A stretch of 17,161 nucleotides of DNA from JACMNW01 sp031413495 (GTDB lineage: Bacteria; Pseudomonadota; Alphaproteobacteria; Rhodobacterales; Rhodobacteraceae). The notes under the pieces were generated by a model. It ran no database searches. It was given only the letters and a program-made list of their open reading frames with translations, and was not told the origin of the DNA. The stretch is from NCBI GenBank assembly GCA_031413495.1, contig JANOFE010000056.1, positions 1 through 17,161 of the forward strand. Reading direction: 5' to 3'. Shown here piece after piece: positions 1 through 6,863 of the stretch (its first letter is position 1; each line of letters opens with the position of its first letter). The translations under genes and the position numbers were made by a program.

Positions 1-1
1 T

Positions 2-139
2 GCTGCATTCGGCGGCATGAAAACCTCGGGCTATGGCCGCGAGAGCGGGTTTCAGGCGGTTTACGATTACACGCGACCGAAAACGGTCTGGATCAATACA
101 TCTGACGCAACACTGCGCAGCCAGTTCGTTGCGCGTTAG
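2..139 (+). CDS. Aldehyde dehydrogenase, C-terminal fragment (gene enters from the left)
   Basis: Only the last 45 residues and the TAG stop lie in the window. They read AAFGGMKTSGYGRESG near the start and KTVWINT later. This is the conserved C-terminal end of NAD(P)-dependent aldehyde dehydrogenases (the GG-K-SG-GRE-G motif followed by a K-VW segment). The enzyme would oxidise an aldehyde to an acid in the cytoplasm. The stop is 12 bases before the ATG of the luciferase-like monooxygenase, so the two are very likely co-transcribed and may act in sequence. The substrate cannot be read from this tail. The truncation is caused by the window edge and is not a broken gene. Confidence 0.85.
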   Translation, partial: AAFGGMKTSGYGRESGFQAVYDYTRPKTVWINTSDATLRSQFVAR

Positions 140-151
140 GGGGCGTTACGC

Positions 152-1186
152 ATGAAATTTCAACTCGCCATCAATCTGGAACGGGTCGATGACAGCATTT
201 CGATGCAGGATGTGGCGCGCCACACGCTGGACATGGTGCAGATGGCAGACCGGGGCGGCTTTCACATCGTGTGGTCGGCGGAACATCATGCGCTGGAAAT
301 GACCATTGCCCCCAATCCGTTTTCGCTGTTGGCGTGGTGGGCCAATCATACTGACAAGATCAGGCTGGGCACGGCATGTGTGGCCGCCGCCTATTGGCAC
401 CCGATCCGGGTTGCGGGTGAGGCGGCATTCATTGACCTCATCTCTGGCGGGCGGCTGGAGTTGGGCATCGGATCAGGGGCCTATCAGCGCGAATTTGACC
501 GCATGCATCCGGGGCTGAAACAACCCGATGCGTGGCGCTATATGCAAGAAATGCTGCCCGCCGTGCGCGCGCTGTGGAAGGGCGACTACGCGCATCAGGG
601 TGAAAACTGGGCGTTCCCCACATCGACCTCCTGCCCCAAACCGCTGCAGGCCGACGTGCCGGTCTGGGTCGCGGCACGGGCCCCGATGACCTATGATTAT
701 GCTGTCAAGAATGGCTGCAACATCATGTCCTGGCCGCTGACCCGAGAGATGTCGGAGGCGGAATTATACATGGATCGCCTGAACACGGCGATGCACGAAA
801 ACCCCGGTTGCAAGCGCCCCACCATGGCGATGATGCGGCATTCGGTGGTCTATGACCGCAAGGAAGAATGGATGGTGCCGGTGGCCGCTTTGCAGCGGGT
901 GTTGTCGCAATTTGAGAACTTGTTCAAGAACCTTGGCGATGTGGTCAATGGATTTCCCAAAAGCATCCCCTTGGATCAGCTGGGCAACCGGGCCGAATAT
1001 CAGCCGGAAATGCTGACCCGAAATCTGATGTTCGGCACGCCAGATGAGGTGATTGCCAAACTGAAAATCTATCAGGCGTTGGGGGTGGATGAGTTCATCT
1101 ATTACGCCAGCCTTGGTTTGGGCCATGCCGAACAAAAACGCTCGTTAGAGCTGTTCTGCAACGAAGTCATGCCTGCATTCGCCTGA
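152..1186 (+). CDS. Luciferase-like (LLM class) flavin-dependent monooxygenase
   Basis: This 344-residue protein has the bacterial luciferase/alkanesulfonate monooxygenase fold signature. The N-terminal strand is MKFQLAINLE, a W-x-x-EHH motif lies at residues 41-46 (typical of the family's active-site face), and GRLELGIGSGAY lies at about 100-111 (phosphate/flavin-binding region). Its length is normal. Family members use reduced FMN and O2 to hydroxylate or cleave organic substrates, and many depend on a separate flavin reductase, which is not seen here. The AGGGGG run at 138-143 is a good ribosome binding site for the ATG. Neighbours (aldehyde dehydrogenase, hydrolase, betaine-type importer) suggest it oxidises an imported N- or S-containing compound. 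Relatives include RutA (pyrimidine ring opening), TgnA-type trigonelline oxygenase and SsuD, but the exact substrate cannot be assigned from sequence alone. Confidence 0.88.
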   Translation: MKFQLAINLERVDDSISMQDVARHTLDMVQMADRGGFHIVWSAEHHALEMTIAPNPFSLLAWWANHTDKIRLGTACVAAAYWHPIRVAGEAAFIDLISGGRLELGIGSGAYQREFDRMHPGLKQPDAWRYMQEMLPAVRALWKGDYAHQGENWAFPTSTSCPKPLQADVPVWVAARAPMTYDYAVKNGCNIMSWPLTREMSEAELYMDRLNTAMHENPGCKRPTMAMMRHSVVYDRKEEWMVPVAALQRVLSQFENLFKNLGDVVNGFPKSIPLDQLGNRAEYQPEMLTRNLMFGTPDEVIAKLKIYQALGVDEFIYYASLGLGHAEQKRSLELFCNEVMPAFA

Positions 1187-1216
1187 ACGCTGCCATTTTT
1201 GCCAGAAAGACCCGCC

Positions 1217-1813
1217 ATGCCCGCCGAAATCCGCCGCACCCTGTTGCAAATCCAGACCACCCGCATTGAGGGCGGCAAAGCGGTGCCTGTGCCCACCAAA
1301 CTGGTGGCCGCACTGGCGATCATCCGCAACCCGTGGTTCGGGCGCGGCTGGGTGGAAAATCTCCGCCCCGAAGTGCGGGATGTTTGCCCTGAGGTGGGCA
1401 AGCTGCTGACCGGGATGATACTGGATGTCACGGGCGACAAGCTGGAAGGCTATGGCAAAGCATCGGTCGTCGGTATGGGCGGCGAGATTGAACATGCGCA
1501 GGCGCTGACCCATTCGCTGTGGTTCGGCAACCAGTTCCGCGATGCGGTGCAGGCGAAAACCTATCTGGTGTTCACCAATACGCGCGGGGCGGCGGGCTGT
1601 GCGCTGATGATCCCGTTGATGGACAAGGATGATGGCGGGCGGCGGTCGCATTACCAGACCATCCACCTGACCGTGCCCGATGCCCCTGCGGATGATGAGA
1701 TTATTGTGGCGCTAGGTGCCTCCATCGGCGGGCATCCGTTGCACCGGATTGGGGATCGGTATGAAGATCTGCGCGAGATGGGCCGCGACATTGACAATCC
1801 GGCGGGGGTATAG
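1217..1813 (+). CDS. AA_synth family protein (PF06684/DUF1185-like), 198 aa
   Basis: The protein resembles the amino acid synthesis family (AA_synth, formerly DUF1185, BB2672-type fold). Characteristic segments are RNPWFGRGW at about 37-45, the D-L-EGYGKA-VVG--GEIEHAQAL stretch at about 75-97, and IGGHPLHRIGDRYED at 170-184. Function is not established for this family despite its name, so no reaction is assigned. A TTG-initiated reading from 1199 is possible, but the ATG at 1217 is preceded by AGAAAGA at 1204-1210 with good spacing and begins a more conserved N-terminus, so it is preferred. It lies between a luciferase-like oxygenase and an alpha/beta hydrolase, so a role in processing the oxygenase product is plausible (inference). 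Confidence 0.8.
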   Translation: MPAEIRRTLLQIQTTRIEGGKAVPVPTKLVAALAIIRNPWFGRGWVENLRPEVRDVCPEVGKLLTGMILDVTGDKLEGYGKASVVGMGGEIEHAQALTHSLWFGNQFRDAVQAKTYLVFTNTRGAAGCALMIPLMDKDDGGRRSHYQTIHLTVPDAPADDEIIVALGASIGGHPLHRIGDRYEDLREMGRDIDNPAGV

Positions 1814-1816
1814 GGC

Positions 1817-2638
1817 TTGGCGCGCAGCAAATCTGGCACCAGCTATGATCTGAGCGGGCCTTCTGGGGCACCGGTTTTGGTTTTGGTGCATGGGCTGGGC
1901 CTGACGCGCGCCACTTGGGCGGCGTTTGTGCCGGCTTTGGCAGCGCACTACCGGGTGCTAAGCTATGATCTGCCCGGTCACGGCGACAGTGTGTTGCCGC
2001 TGGTGATACCCAGCCTTTCCACGTTGTCGGATCAATTGGCCGCCTTGCTGGACGAATTGCACATTGCCCGCGCCACCATCATCGGCTTTTCGCTGGGCGG
2101 CATGATCAACCGGCGCTTTGCAATCGACCATCCGTCACGGGTGGCGGGTTTGGTCATCCTGAATTCCCCGCATGAACGAACACCCGAGGCGCAGCGGCTG
2201 GTCGAAGACCGCGCGGCGCAAACGGGCGACGGCGGGCCAGCGGCCACCATCGACAGCACGCTGGAGCGGTGGTTTACGCCGCAATTTCTGCGGGGCGAAC
2301 CGGACGTTGTGGCCAATATTCGCAGCTTGGTTCTGGCCAATGATCCTGTGAACTACACGCAGCACCGGCAGGTTCTGGCGCAGGGCGTTGTCGAACTGAT
2401 CCGGCCCCAGCCCCCCATCACCGCGCCTACCCTTGTGATCACTAGCGCGAATGACAGCGGCAGCACGCCCGCCATGGCCCGTGCCATCGCGGCCGAAATC
2501 GGCGGCGCTGAAACCGTGATCGTGCCGGGTTTGCAGCACCTAGGGTTGATCGAGCATCCCGATCTTTTCATCCAGCCCATCCTGCGCTTTTTGGCGCGCG
2601 AAACCAAGCAATTACGCAAGAACGGACTTACAATATGA
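1817..2638 (+). CDS. Alpha/beta-fold hydrolase
   Basis: This 273-residue alpha/beta hydrolase has the oxyanion-hole HG motif at 25-26 (LVHGLG), DLPGHGDS at 51-58 and the nucleophile elbow GFSLGG with Ser92. The likely triad partners are Asp213 (in ITSANDSGS) and His241 (in PGLQHLG). It is of the 3-oxoadipate enol-lactonase/RutD-like size class and would hydrolyse an ester, lactone, amide or carbamate. The start is a TTG three bases after the preceding stop, with the GGGGG run at 1804-1808 as ribosome binding site. No ATG lies close by in frame. The 3' end overlaps the next gene by four bases (ATGA), so the two are translationally coupled. The substrate is unknown. By context it would act downstream of the luciferase-like oxygenase. 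Confidence 0.87.
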   Translation: MARSKSGTSYDLSGPSGAPVLVLVHGLGLTRATWAAFVPALAAHYRVLSYDLPGHGDSVLPLVIPSLSTLSDQLAALLDELHIARATIIGFSLGGMINRRFAIDHPSRVAGLVILNSPHERTPEAQRLVEDRAAQTGDGGPAATIDSTLERWFTPQFLRGEPDVVANIRSLVLANDPVNYTQHRQVLAQGVVELIRPQPPITAPTLVITSANDSGSTPAMARAIAAEIGGAETVIVPGLQHLGLIEHPDLFIQPILRFLARETKQLRKNGLTI

Positions 2639-4323
2639 CGACGATGACCGGCGGACAGGCGGCGGTGGCGGCCTTGCAGACCGAAGAGGTCAGCCATGTG
2701 TTCGGCCTGATCGGATCGGCCACGATGGAGATGTTTGACGCGCTTTACGATGCGAAAGACATCACCTTTGTCGGGGTGCATGATGAACGCACCGGCACCC
2801 ATATGGCCGATGGCTATGCCCGCGCCTCTGGCCGCGCGGGGGTGATTTTGGCCGGGCAGAACGGGCCGGGGGCGACTAATCTGGTGACTGGCCTTGCACA
2901 GGCGGCGGCGGCGTTTTCGCCGGTGGTGTCGATTGCAGGTGCGATATCCTCGGCGCATCTTTACCGCGATGCGTTTCAAGAGGTTGACCAGCAATCGCTG
3001 TTCAAACCCGTCACCAAGAAAACTTGGACCGCCACCAGCGCCGACCGCGTGCCGGAAATGTTCCGTGAGGCGTTTCGTGTGGCGCTGACACCGCGCCGTG
3101 GCCCGGTGCAATTGAACCTGCCGCGCGATGTGCTGTCGGCGTCGGCGGATTATCCTGCGGCGCAACACCCGCGATCCTACCGCTCACACTCAGTCCCCGC
3201 AGGCGCGCAAGCGGCCATTGATCAGGCCGCACGCCTTTTGGCCGGGGCCGCCCGCCCGGTAATCATCGCCGGTGGCGGCATAAAAAATACGGAAGGCGAT
3301 GCGCAGGCGTTGACCCTAGCCGAGGCGTTGAACTGCCCCATTGTTACCTCACCCGGGCACGGTGATGCGGTGCCGTTTGGCCATCCTTTGAACGCAGGCC
3401 AGATGGGGCCGCGCGGCAATATCGTGGCGTCCCGGCTGGTGCGCGAGGCGGATGTAATTTTGGCGCTGGGCACGAGGATAGGATTCAACGCCACCTTCTA
3501 CAGCTATGACAACATCAACCGGGATGCGAAAATCATTCAGGTTGAATTGGACCCCACCGCGATTGGCCGCCATTTCCCGGTTGAAATCGGTATTTGGGCC
3601 GATGCGCCGACGGCGGCCCTGCAACTGCTGGCCGCGCTGAAGGTCTTGCAAAACCGGCAACTGGCAAACGACTGGACCGCCGCCTTCAAGACCGAACGCA
3701 GCGCCTATCTGGCCAAACGCGACGCTGATGCGGTGACGGACACTGCCCTGATCCAACCTTCGGGCCTGTTCAAAACCCTGCGCGATGTGCTGCCACAGGA
3801 TGCGGCCATCACCATGGATGCGGGCACGCTGTGTTTGCAGGCGACGGATGCGCTGAATTACTGGCAGGCGAAAAGCCTGTTCACGCCGCTGGATTTCGGG
3901 TTGGTTGGCTTTTCCTTTGCTTGCGGGCTTGGGGTGAAACTGGCCCAACCCGACCGCCCGGTGATCAGCCTGATGGGCGATGGCGGGTTCGGCATGACGG
4001 TGTCGGAACTTAGTACCGCCGTCGATTGCGGCATCAACACCGTGACCGTCGTTATGAACAACAAATGCTGGGGCGCGGAAAAGGCCTATCAGCGTGATTT
4101 CTTTGGCGGTCGTTATATCGGTGCAGATATCAGCAGCCCGCCGTTTGACAAACTGGCCGAGTTGTATGGCGCGGCGGGGTTTCGGGCCGAAAGTCTGGCG
4201 GGCGTCGCCGAGGCGCTAAAGGCGGCGCTGGTGTGTGGCAAGCCCGCCGTGATCGACGTGGCCGTTGATCCGGCGGCACTTTATTCGTTCCGCCGCGATA
4301 GTTTCAAACACCGGGGAGGCTGA
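2635..4323 (+). CDS. Thiamine pyrophosphate-dependent enzyme, Xsc/acetolactate synthase-like
   Basis: This 562-residue enzyme has the three-domain layout of the acetolactate synthase superfamily. The N-terminal pyrimidine-binding domain carries the catalytic Glu51 (VHDERTG) and NGPGATN at 76-82. A central domain lies at about 190-340. The C-terminal pyrophosphate-binding motif runs from GDG at 448-450 to NN at 475-476. Several segments resemble sulfoacetaldehyde acetyltransferase more than biosynthetic acetolactate synthase: GLIGSA at 24-29, FQEVDQ at 114-119 and WGAEKAYQRDF at 479-489. Xsc converts sulfoacetaldehyde and phosphate to acetyl phosphate and sulfite. It is usually longer (about 590 aa) and sits near a phosphate acetyltransferase gene, which is absent here. 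A 2-oxoacid decarboxylase or C-C lyase role on another substrate is therefore equally possible. It overlaps the hydrolase gene by ATGA and is followed closely by the CMD-like gene. Confidence 0.85.
   Translation: MTTMTGGQAAVAALQTEEVSHVFGLIGSATMEMFDALYDAKDITFVGVHDERTGTHMADGYARASGRAGVILAGQNGPGATNLVTGLAQAAAAFSPVVSIAGAISSAHLYRDAFQEVDQQSLFKPVTKKTWTATSADRVPEMFREAFRVALTPRRGPVQLNLPRDVLSASADYPAAQHPRSYRSHSVPAGAQAAIDQAARLLAGAARPVIIAGGGIKNTEGDAQALTLAEALNCPIVTSPGHGDAVPFGHPLNAGQMGPRGNIVASRLVREADVILALGTRIGFNATFYSYDNINRDAKIIQVELDPTAIGRHFPVEIGIWADAPTAALQLLAALKVLQNRQLANDWTAAFKTERSAYLAKRDADAVTDTALIQPSGLFKTLRDVLPQDAAITMDAGTLCLQATDALNYWQAKSLFTPLDFGLVGFSFACGLGVKLAQPDRPVISLMGDGGFGMTVSELSTAVDCGINTVTVVMNNKCWGAEKAYQRDFFGGRYIGADISSPPFDKLAELYGAAGFRAESLAGVAEALKAALVCGKPAVIDVAVDPAALYSFRRDSFKHRGG
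4313..4319 (+). promoter_or_regulatory. Ribosome binding site fixing the start of the CMD-like gene
   Basis: GGGGAGG lies eight bases before ATG 4328, overlapping the very end of the TPP-enzyme gene. It is a near-perfect Shine-Dalgarno sequence. It argues that translation starts at 4328 and not at the upstream in-frame TTG at 4265. Confidence 0.75.
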
Positions 4324-4327
4324 TCCG

Positions 4328-4705
4328 ATGACAGATGCCAAAACCTATCCCAACACGGACGCGCAACGCGCAACAGGTGATTGGAATCCGACTTGGGATT
4401 TACTGCTGGAAATGGACCCTGATTATTTGGAGGCATTCTTAGGCTTTCGCGCCGTGCCACAGCGCAATGGCCCGCTGGAGCAGAAGTATAAAGAGATGAT
4501 CTTCATCGCCATCAACGCCGCCACCACCCACCTGCACGGGCCGGGCGTGCGCCGCCACATCCAGAATGCTTTGCGCGCCGGGGCGACGCAGGCGGAAATT
4601 CTGGAAGTGATAGAGCTGACCTCGATCATGGGCATCCATTCCATGACCCTTGCCGTGCCGATCCTTAAAGAGGAGGTGGCGCGGTTTAATCCAAAAGAGG
4701 CCTGA
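4328..4705 (+). CDS. Carboxymuconolactone decarboxylase (CMD) family protein, 125 aa
   Basis: This small alpha-helical protein fits the CMD/AhpD superfamily. The conserved core is YKEMIFIAINAATTHLHG at about 54-71, followed by RRHIQNALRAGATQAEILEVIELTS at about 75-99. The CxxC pair of AhpD-type peroxidase reductases is absent; histidines (His68, His70, His77) occupy the region instead. It is therefore closer to 4-carboxymuconolactone decarboxylase-like enzymes or to uncharacterised members than to AhpD. The start at ATG 4328 follows GGGGAGG. The gene sits five bases after the TPP-enzyme stop and before the betaine importer, so it probably acts in the same catabolic route, perhaps as a decarboxylase or lactone-handling enzyme (inference). 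Confidence 0.82.
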   Translation: MTDAKTYPNTDAQRATGDWNPTWDLLLEMDPDYLEAFLGFRAVPQRNGPLEQKYKEMIFIAINAATTHLHGPGVRRHIQNALRAGATQAEILEVIELTSIMGIHSMTLAVPILKEEVARFNPKEA

Positions 4706-4804
4706 TCAAACCGGCCCGAATAAACTGCTTTTCAACAAAGCCTGAGGTTCGGGCGAGTTCGGAAAGGCCAACCAACAGCAAACCAACCAACGGAGGATCC
4801 AATA
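4706..4804 (+). other. Leader region before the betaine-type binding-protein gene
   Basis: This 99-base gap holds a 7-bp inverted repeat (GCCCGAA at 4714-4720 and TTCGGGC at 4748-4754, separated by 27 bases). It also holds a direct repeat CCAACCAAC at 4768-4776 and 4783-4791, and a strong Shine-Dalgarno GGAGGAT at 4792-4798. The A/C-rich, G-poor segment just before the Shine-Dalgarno should be unstructured, which favours high translation of the binding protein. I see no convincing promoter. Confidence 0.4.
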
Positions 4805-5743
4805 ATGCAAACCAAAATACTCGGTGCCATAGCGACAACCCTTGCGATCACCAGCCCGGCCCTTGCCGCCGATCTGGTGGTGGGCGTGCCGAACTGGCCG
4901 TCGGTCACGGTCACCGCCAACGTCATCAAGGCGGTTGTCGAGGCGAATATGGGGCTGACGGTCGAATTGCAGACCGCCACCAACCCGGTGATTTTTGAGG
5001 CGATGGACAAGGGATCCATGCAGATTCATCCTGAGGTCTGGCTGCCAAATCAGCAGGGTCTGGTTGACCAATATGCGGCCAAGGTGGAGTTGAACGCCAA
5101 AGGGGCCCCCGCGGTTCAGGGGATTTGTGCAAATAAGGCAGCAACCGACGCAGGCTTTGCCGATATCAGCGATCTGGCCGACCCCACAAAGGCAGCCCTG
5201 CTGGACAGTGACGGCAACGGCAAGGGCGAGGTTTTTATTGGGGCGACCGGCTGGGGATCAACCACGGTGGAACAGGCCAAGGCGCACGGTTACGGCTATG
5301 ATCAGGTTGTTGATCTAATCGAGCTGGACGAAAGCATTGCCTATGCCCAGTTGGATGTGGCCATCACGGCGGGCAAGCCTTGGGTCGGGTTTTGCTACAC
5401 GCCGCACCATTTGTTCACCTTGCATCCTGAAATGGAGTTTCTGACAGAACCTGCCCATGATGCCGCGAAATGGTCGATGGTTCTGCCCGAAGCCGATGCG
5501 GATTGGCTGGCCAAATCAACCGTAGCGATGGGCTGGCCGCCCGCCTATATTCAGCCCGCATTCTCGGTTGGCGTGAACGAGGCGGCCCCACAGGTTGCAT
5601 CTTTGCTGCGTAACATGGACCTGTCGTCGGATGACCTTGGGGCGTTTTCGTTCTCGGTTGTGGTGGATGGCAAGGATGCAGCGCAAGTTGCCGCTGACTG
5701 GATCGCGGCAAACCCTGACCGTGTTACCGCGTGGTTGAAGTAA
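4805..5743 (+). CDS. Glycine betaine/proline-type ABC transporter substrate-binding protein (OpuAC family)
   Basis: This 312-residue periplasmic protein has a Sec signal peptide with cleavage expected after ALA in SPALAAD (about residues 17-23). The mature part matches the OpuAC/ProX fold: VGVPNWPSVTVTANV near the N-terminus, HPEVWLPNQ, GATGWGSTTVEQ and GKPWVGFCYTPHHLF. The tryptophans and aromatics in these segments (NW, EVW, GW, PWVGF-Y) are the type of residue that forms the aromatic box holding a quaternary ammonium head group. Family members bind glycine betaine, choline, carnitine, proline betaine, DMSP or TMAO; which one applies here is not readable. The gene is the first of a three-gene importer and sits directly behind catabolic genes, which points to nutrient uptake and not only osmoprotection. 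Confidence 0.9.
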   Translation: MQTKILGAIATTLAITSPALAADLVVGVPNWPSVTVTANVIKAVVEANMGLTVELQTATNPVIFEAMDKGSMQIHPEVWLPNQQGLVDQYAAKVELNAKGAPAVQGICANKAATDAGFADISDLADPTKAALLDSDGNGKGEVFIGATGWGSTTVEQAKAHGYGYDQVVDLIELDESIAYAQLDVAITAGKPWVGFCYTPHHLFTLHPEMEFLTEPAHDAAKWSMVLPEADADWLAKSTVAMGWPPAYIQPAFSVGVNEAAPQVASLLRNMDLSSDDLGAFSFSVVVDGKDAAQVAADWIAANPDRVTAWLK

Positions 5744-5767
5744 CGGACTGAGAAAATTAGTGTATTG

Positions 5768-5791
5768 GGCATGGCGGCGCGCTGCCATGCC
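5768..5791 (+). other. Strong RNA hairpin between binding-protein and ATPase genes
   Basis: GGCATGGC (5768-5775) and GCCATGCC (5784-5791) form a perfect 8-bp stem. It can be extended inward by a G-T and a G-C pair and outward by wobble pairs. There is no T-run after it, so it is unlikely to be a full terminator. Its place directly after the binding-protein gene fits a 3' stabilising hairpin that raises the level of binding-protein mRNA relative to the ATPase and permease. Confidence 0.6.
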
Positions 5792-5822
5792 TGAAGCTAT
5801 TTGAATATGCGGGAAGGTGGGC

Positions 5823-6863
5823 ATGGCTGACCCTGTCATCGAGATGTCTGGCGTCTGGAAGATCTTTGGGTCCGCCGAAAAGGCGGCATTGGCCGATGCC
5901 AAAGCCGGGGCGTCCAAGGCGGAAATCCTCGCGCGGCACAAATGCGTCGTCGGCATTGCCGACGCGTCAATTTCCGTGATGCCGGGCGAGATTTTCTGCA
6001 TCATGGGCCTGTCAGGCAGCGGCAAATCAACCCTGCTGCGTCACGTGAACCGCCTGATCGAACCGACGGCAGGCGATATCAGAGTTTTGGGTCAGGACGT
6101 GCGGGCGCTGTCGCCCAAGGCTTTGCGTCAGCTCCGGGCGGAACGGATTGGTATGGTGTTTCAGCATATGGCCCTGTTGCCGCACCGGTCGGTGGAAGAC
6201 AATGTTGCCTATCCGTTGGAACTGCGCGGCACGCCCAAGGCGATGCGGTGGCAGGTTGCTGCCGAAAAGCTGGCCTTGGTTGGCCTGCAAGGCTACGCCG
6301 ACCGGCTGCCAAAGGAATTGTCAGGCGGTATGCAACAGCGCGTCGGACTGGCGCGCGCACTTGCCGCAGACCCCGCGATTTTGCTGATGGACGAGCCGTT
6401 TTCGGCGCTGGACCCGTTGATCCGCCGTCAATTACAGGATCAGTTTCTGGCGCTGTCGCAACGCTTGGGCAAAACCACGTTGTTCATCACCCATGATCTG
6501 GATGAGGCGATCCGCGTCGGCAGCCGCATTGCGATCATGAAGGACGGTCGCATCGTACAAACCGGCACACCTGAAGACATCGTGACCAAGCCCGCCGATG
6601 AGTATGTGCGGGCTTTCGTGCAAAACATCTCAAAGCTGGGCCTGATCACCGCCCGCACCATCATGGAGCCGCTGGCTGTGGTGCAGGCCAATCGCGCGTT
6701 TGATCCGGCGTCTGCACCGCGTGCGAGCCCTGGGGCAAATCTGGATGCGCTGATCGGGTTCGTCGCAGGCACCGATCTGCCGGTGGTGATTGACGATGGC
6801 GGCACCATTGTGGGCGCTGTGAGCAAAGACCGGCTGTTGCTGGCCATCCGTGAGGGGCGATGA
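5823..6863 (+). CDS. Glycine betaine/proline-type ABC transporter ATP-binding protein (ProV/OpuAA-like)
   Basis: This 346-residue ATPase has Walker A GLSGSGKST at 62-70, the Q-loop in MVFQHMALLPHRSV, the signature LSGGMQQR at 166-173, Walker B ILLMDEPF at 186-193 and the H-loop FITHD with His224. The N-terminus contains the ProV-type insertion before the first strand of the ATPase domain (residues 14-45). The C-terminal tail (about 280-346) looks like a reduced CBS-type regulatory region, ending with LPVVIDDGGTIVGAVSKDRLL. ATG 5823 is chosen because GGGAAGG at 5811-5817 lies just before it; a GTG at 5817 would overlap that site. The gene overlaps the permease gene by ATGA, so the two are translationally coupled. 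Confidence 0.92.
   Translation: MADPVIEMSGVWKIFGSAEKAALADAKAGASKAEILARHKCVVGIADASISVMPGEIFCIMGLSGSGKSTLLRHVNRLIEPTAGDIRVLGQDVRALSPKALRQLRAERIGMVFQHMALLPHRSVEDNVAYPLELRGTPKAMRWQVAAEKLALVGLQGYADRLPKELSGGMQQRVGLARALAADPAILLMDEPFSALDPLIRRQLQDQFLALSQRLGKTTLFITHDLDEAIRVGSRIAIMKDGRIVQTGTPEDIVTKPADEYVRAFVQNISKLGLITARTIMEPLAVVQANRAFDPASAPRASPGANLDALIGFVAGTDLPVVIDDGGTIVGAVSKDRLLLAIREGR

Noticed and set aside
4328..4705. AhpD-type alkyl hydroperoxide reductase partner
   Set aside because: The CxxC redox pair required for AhpD function is missing.
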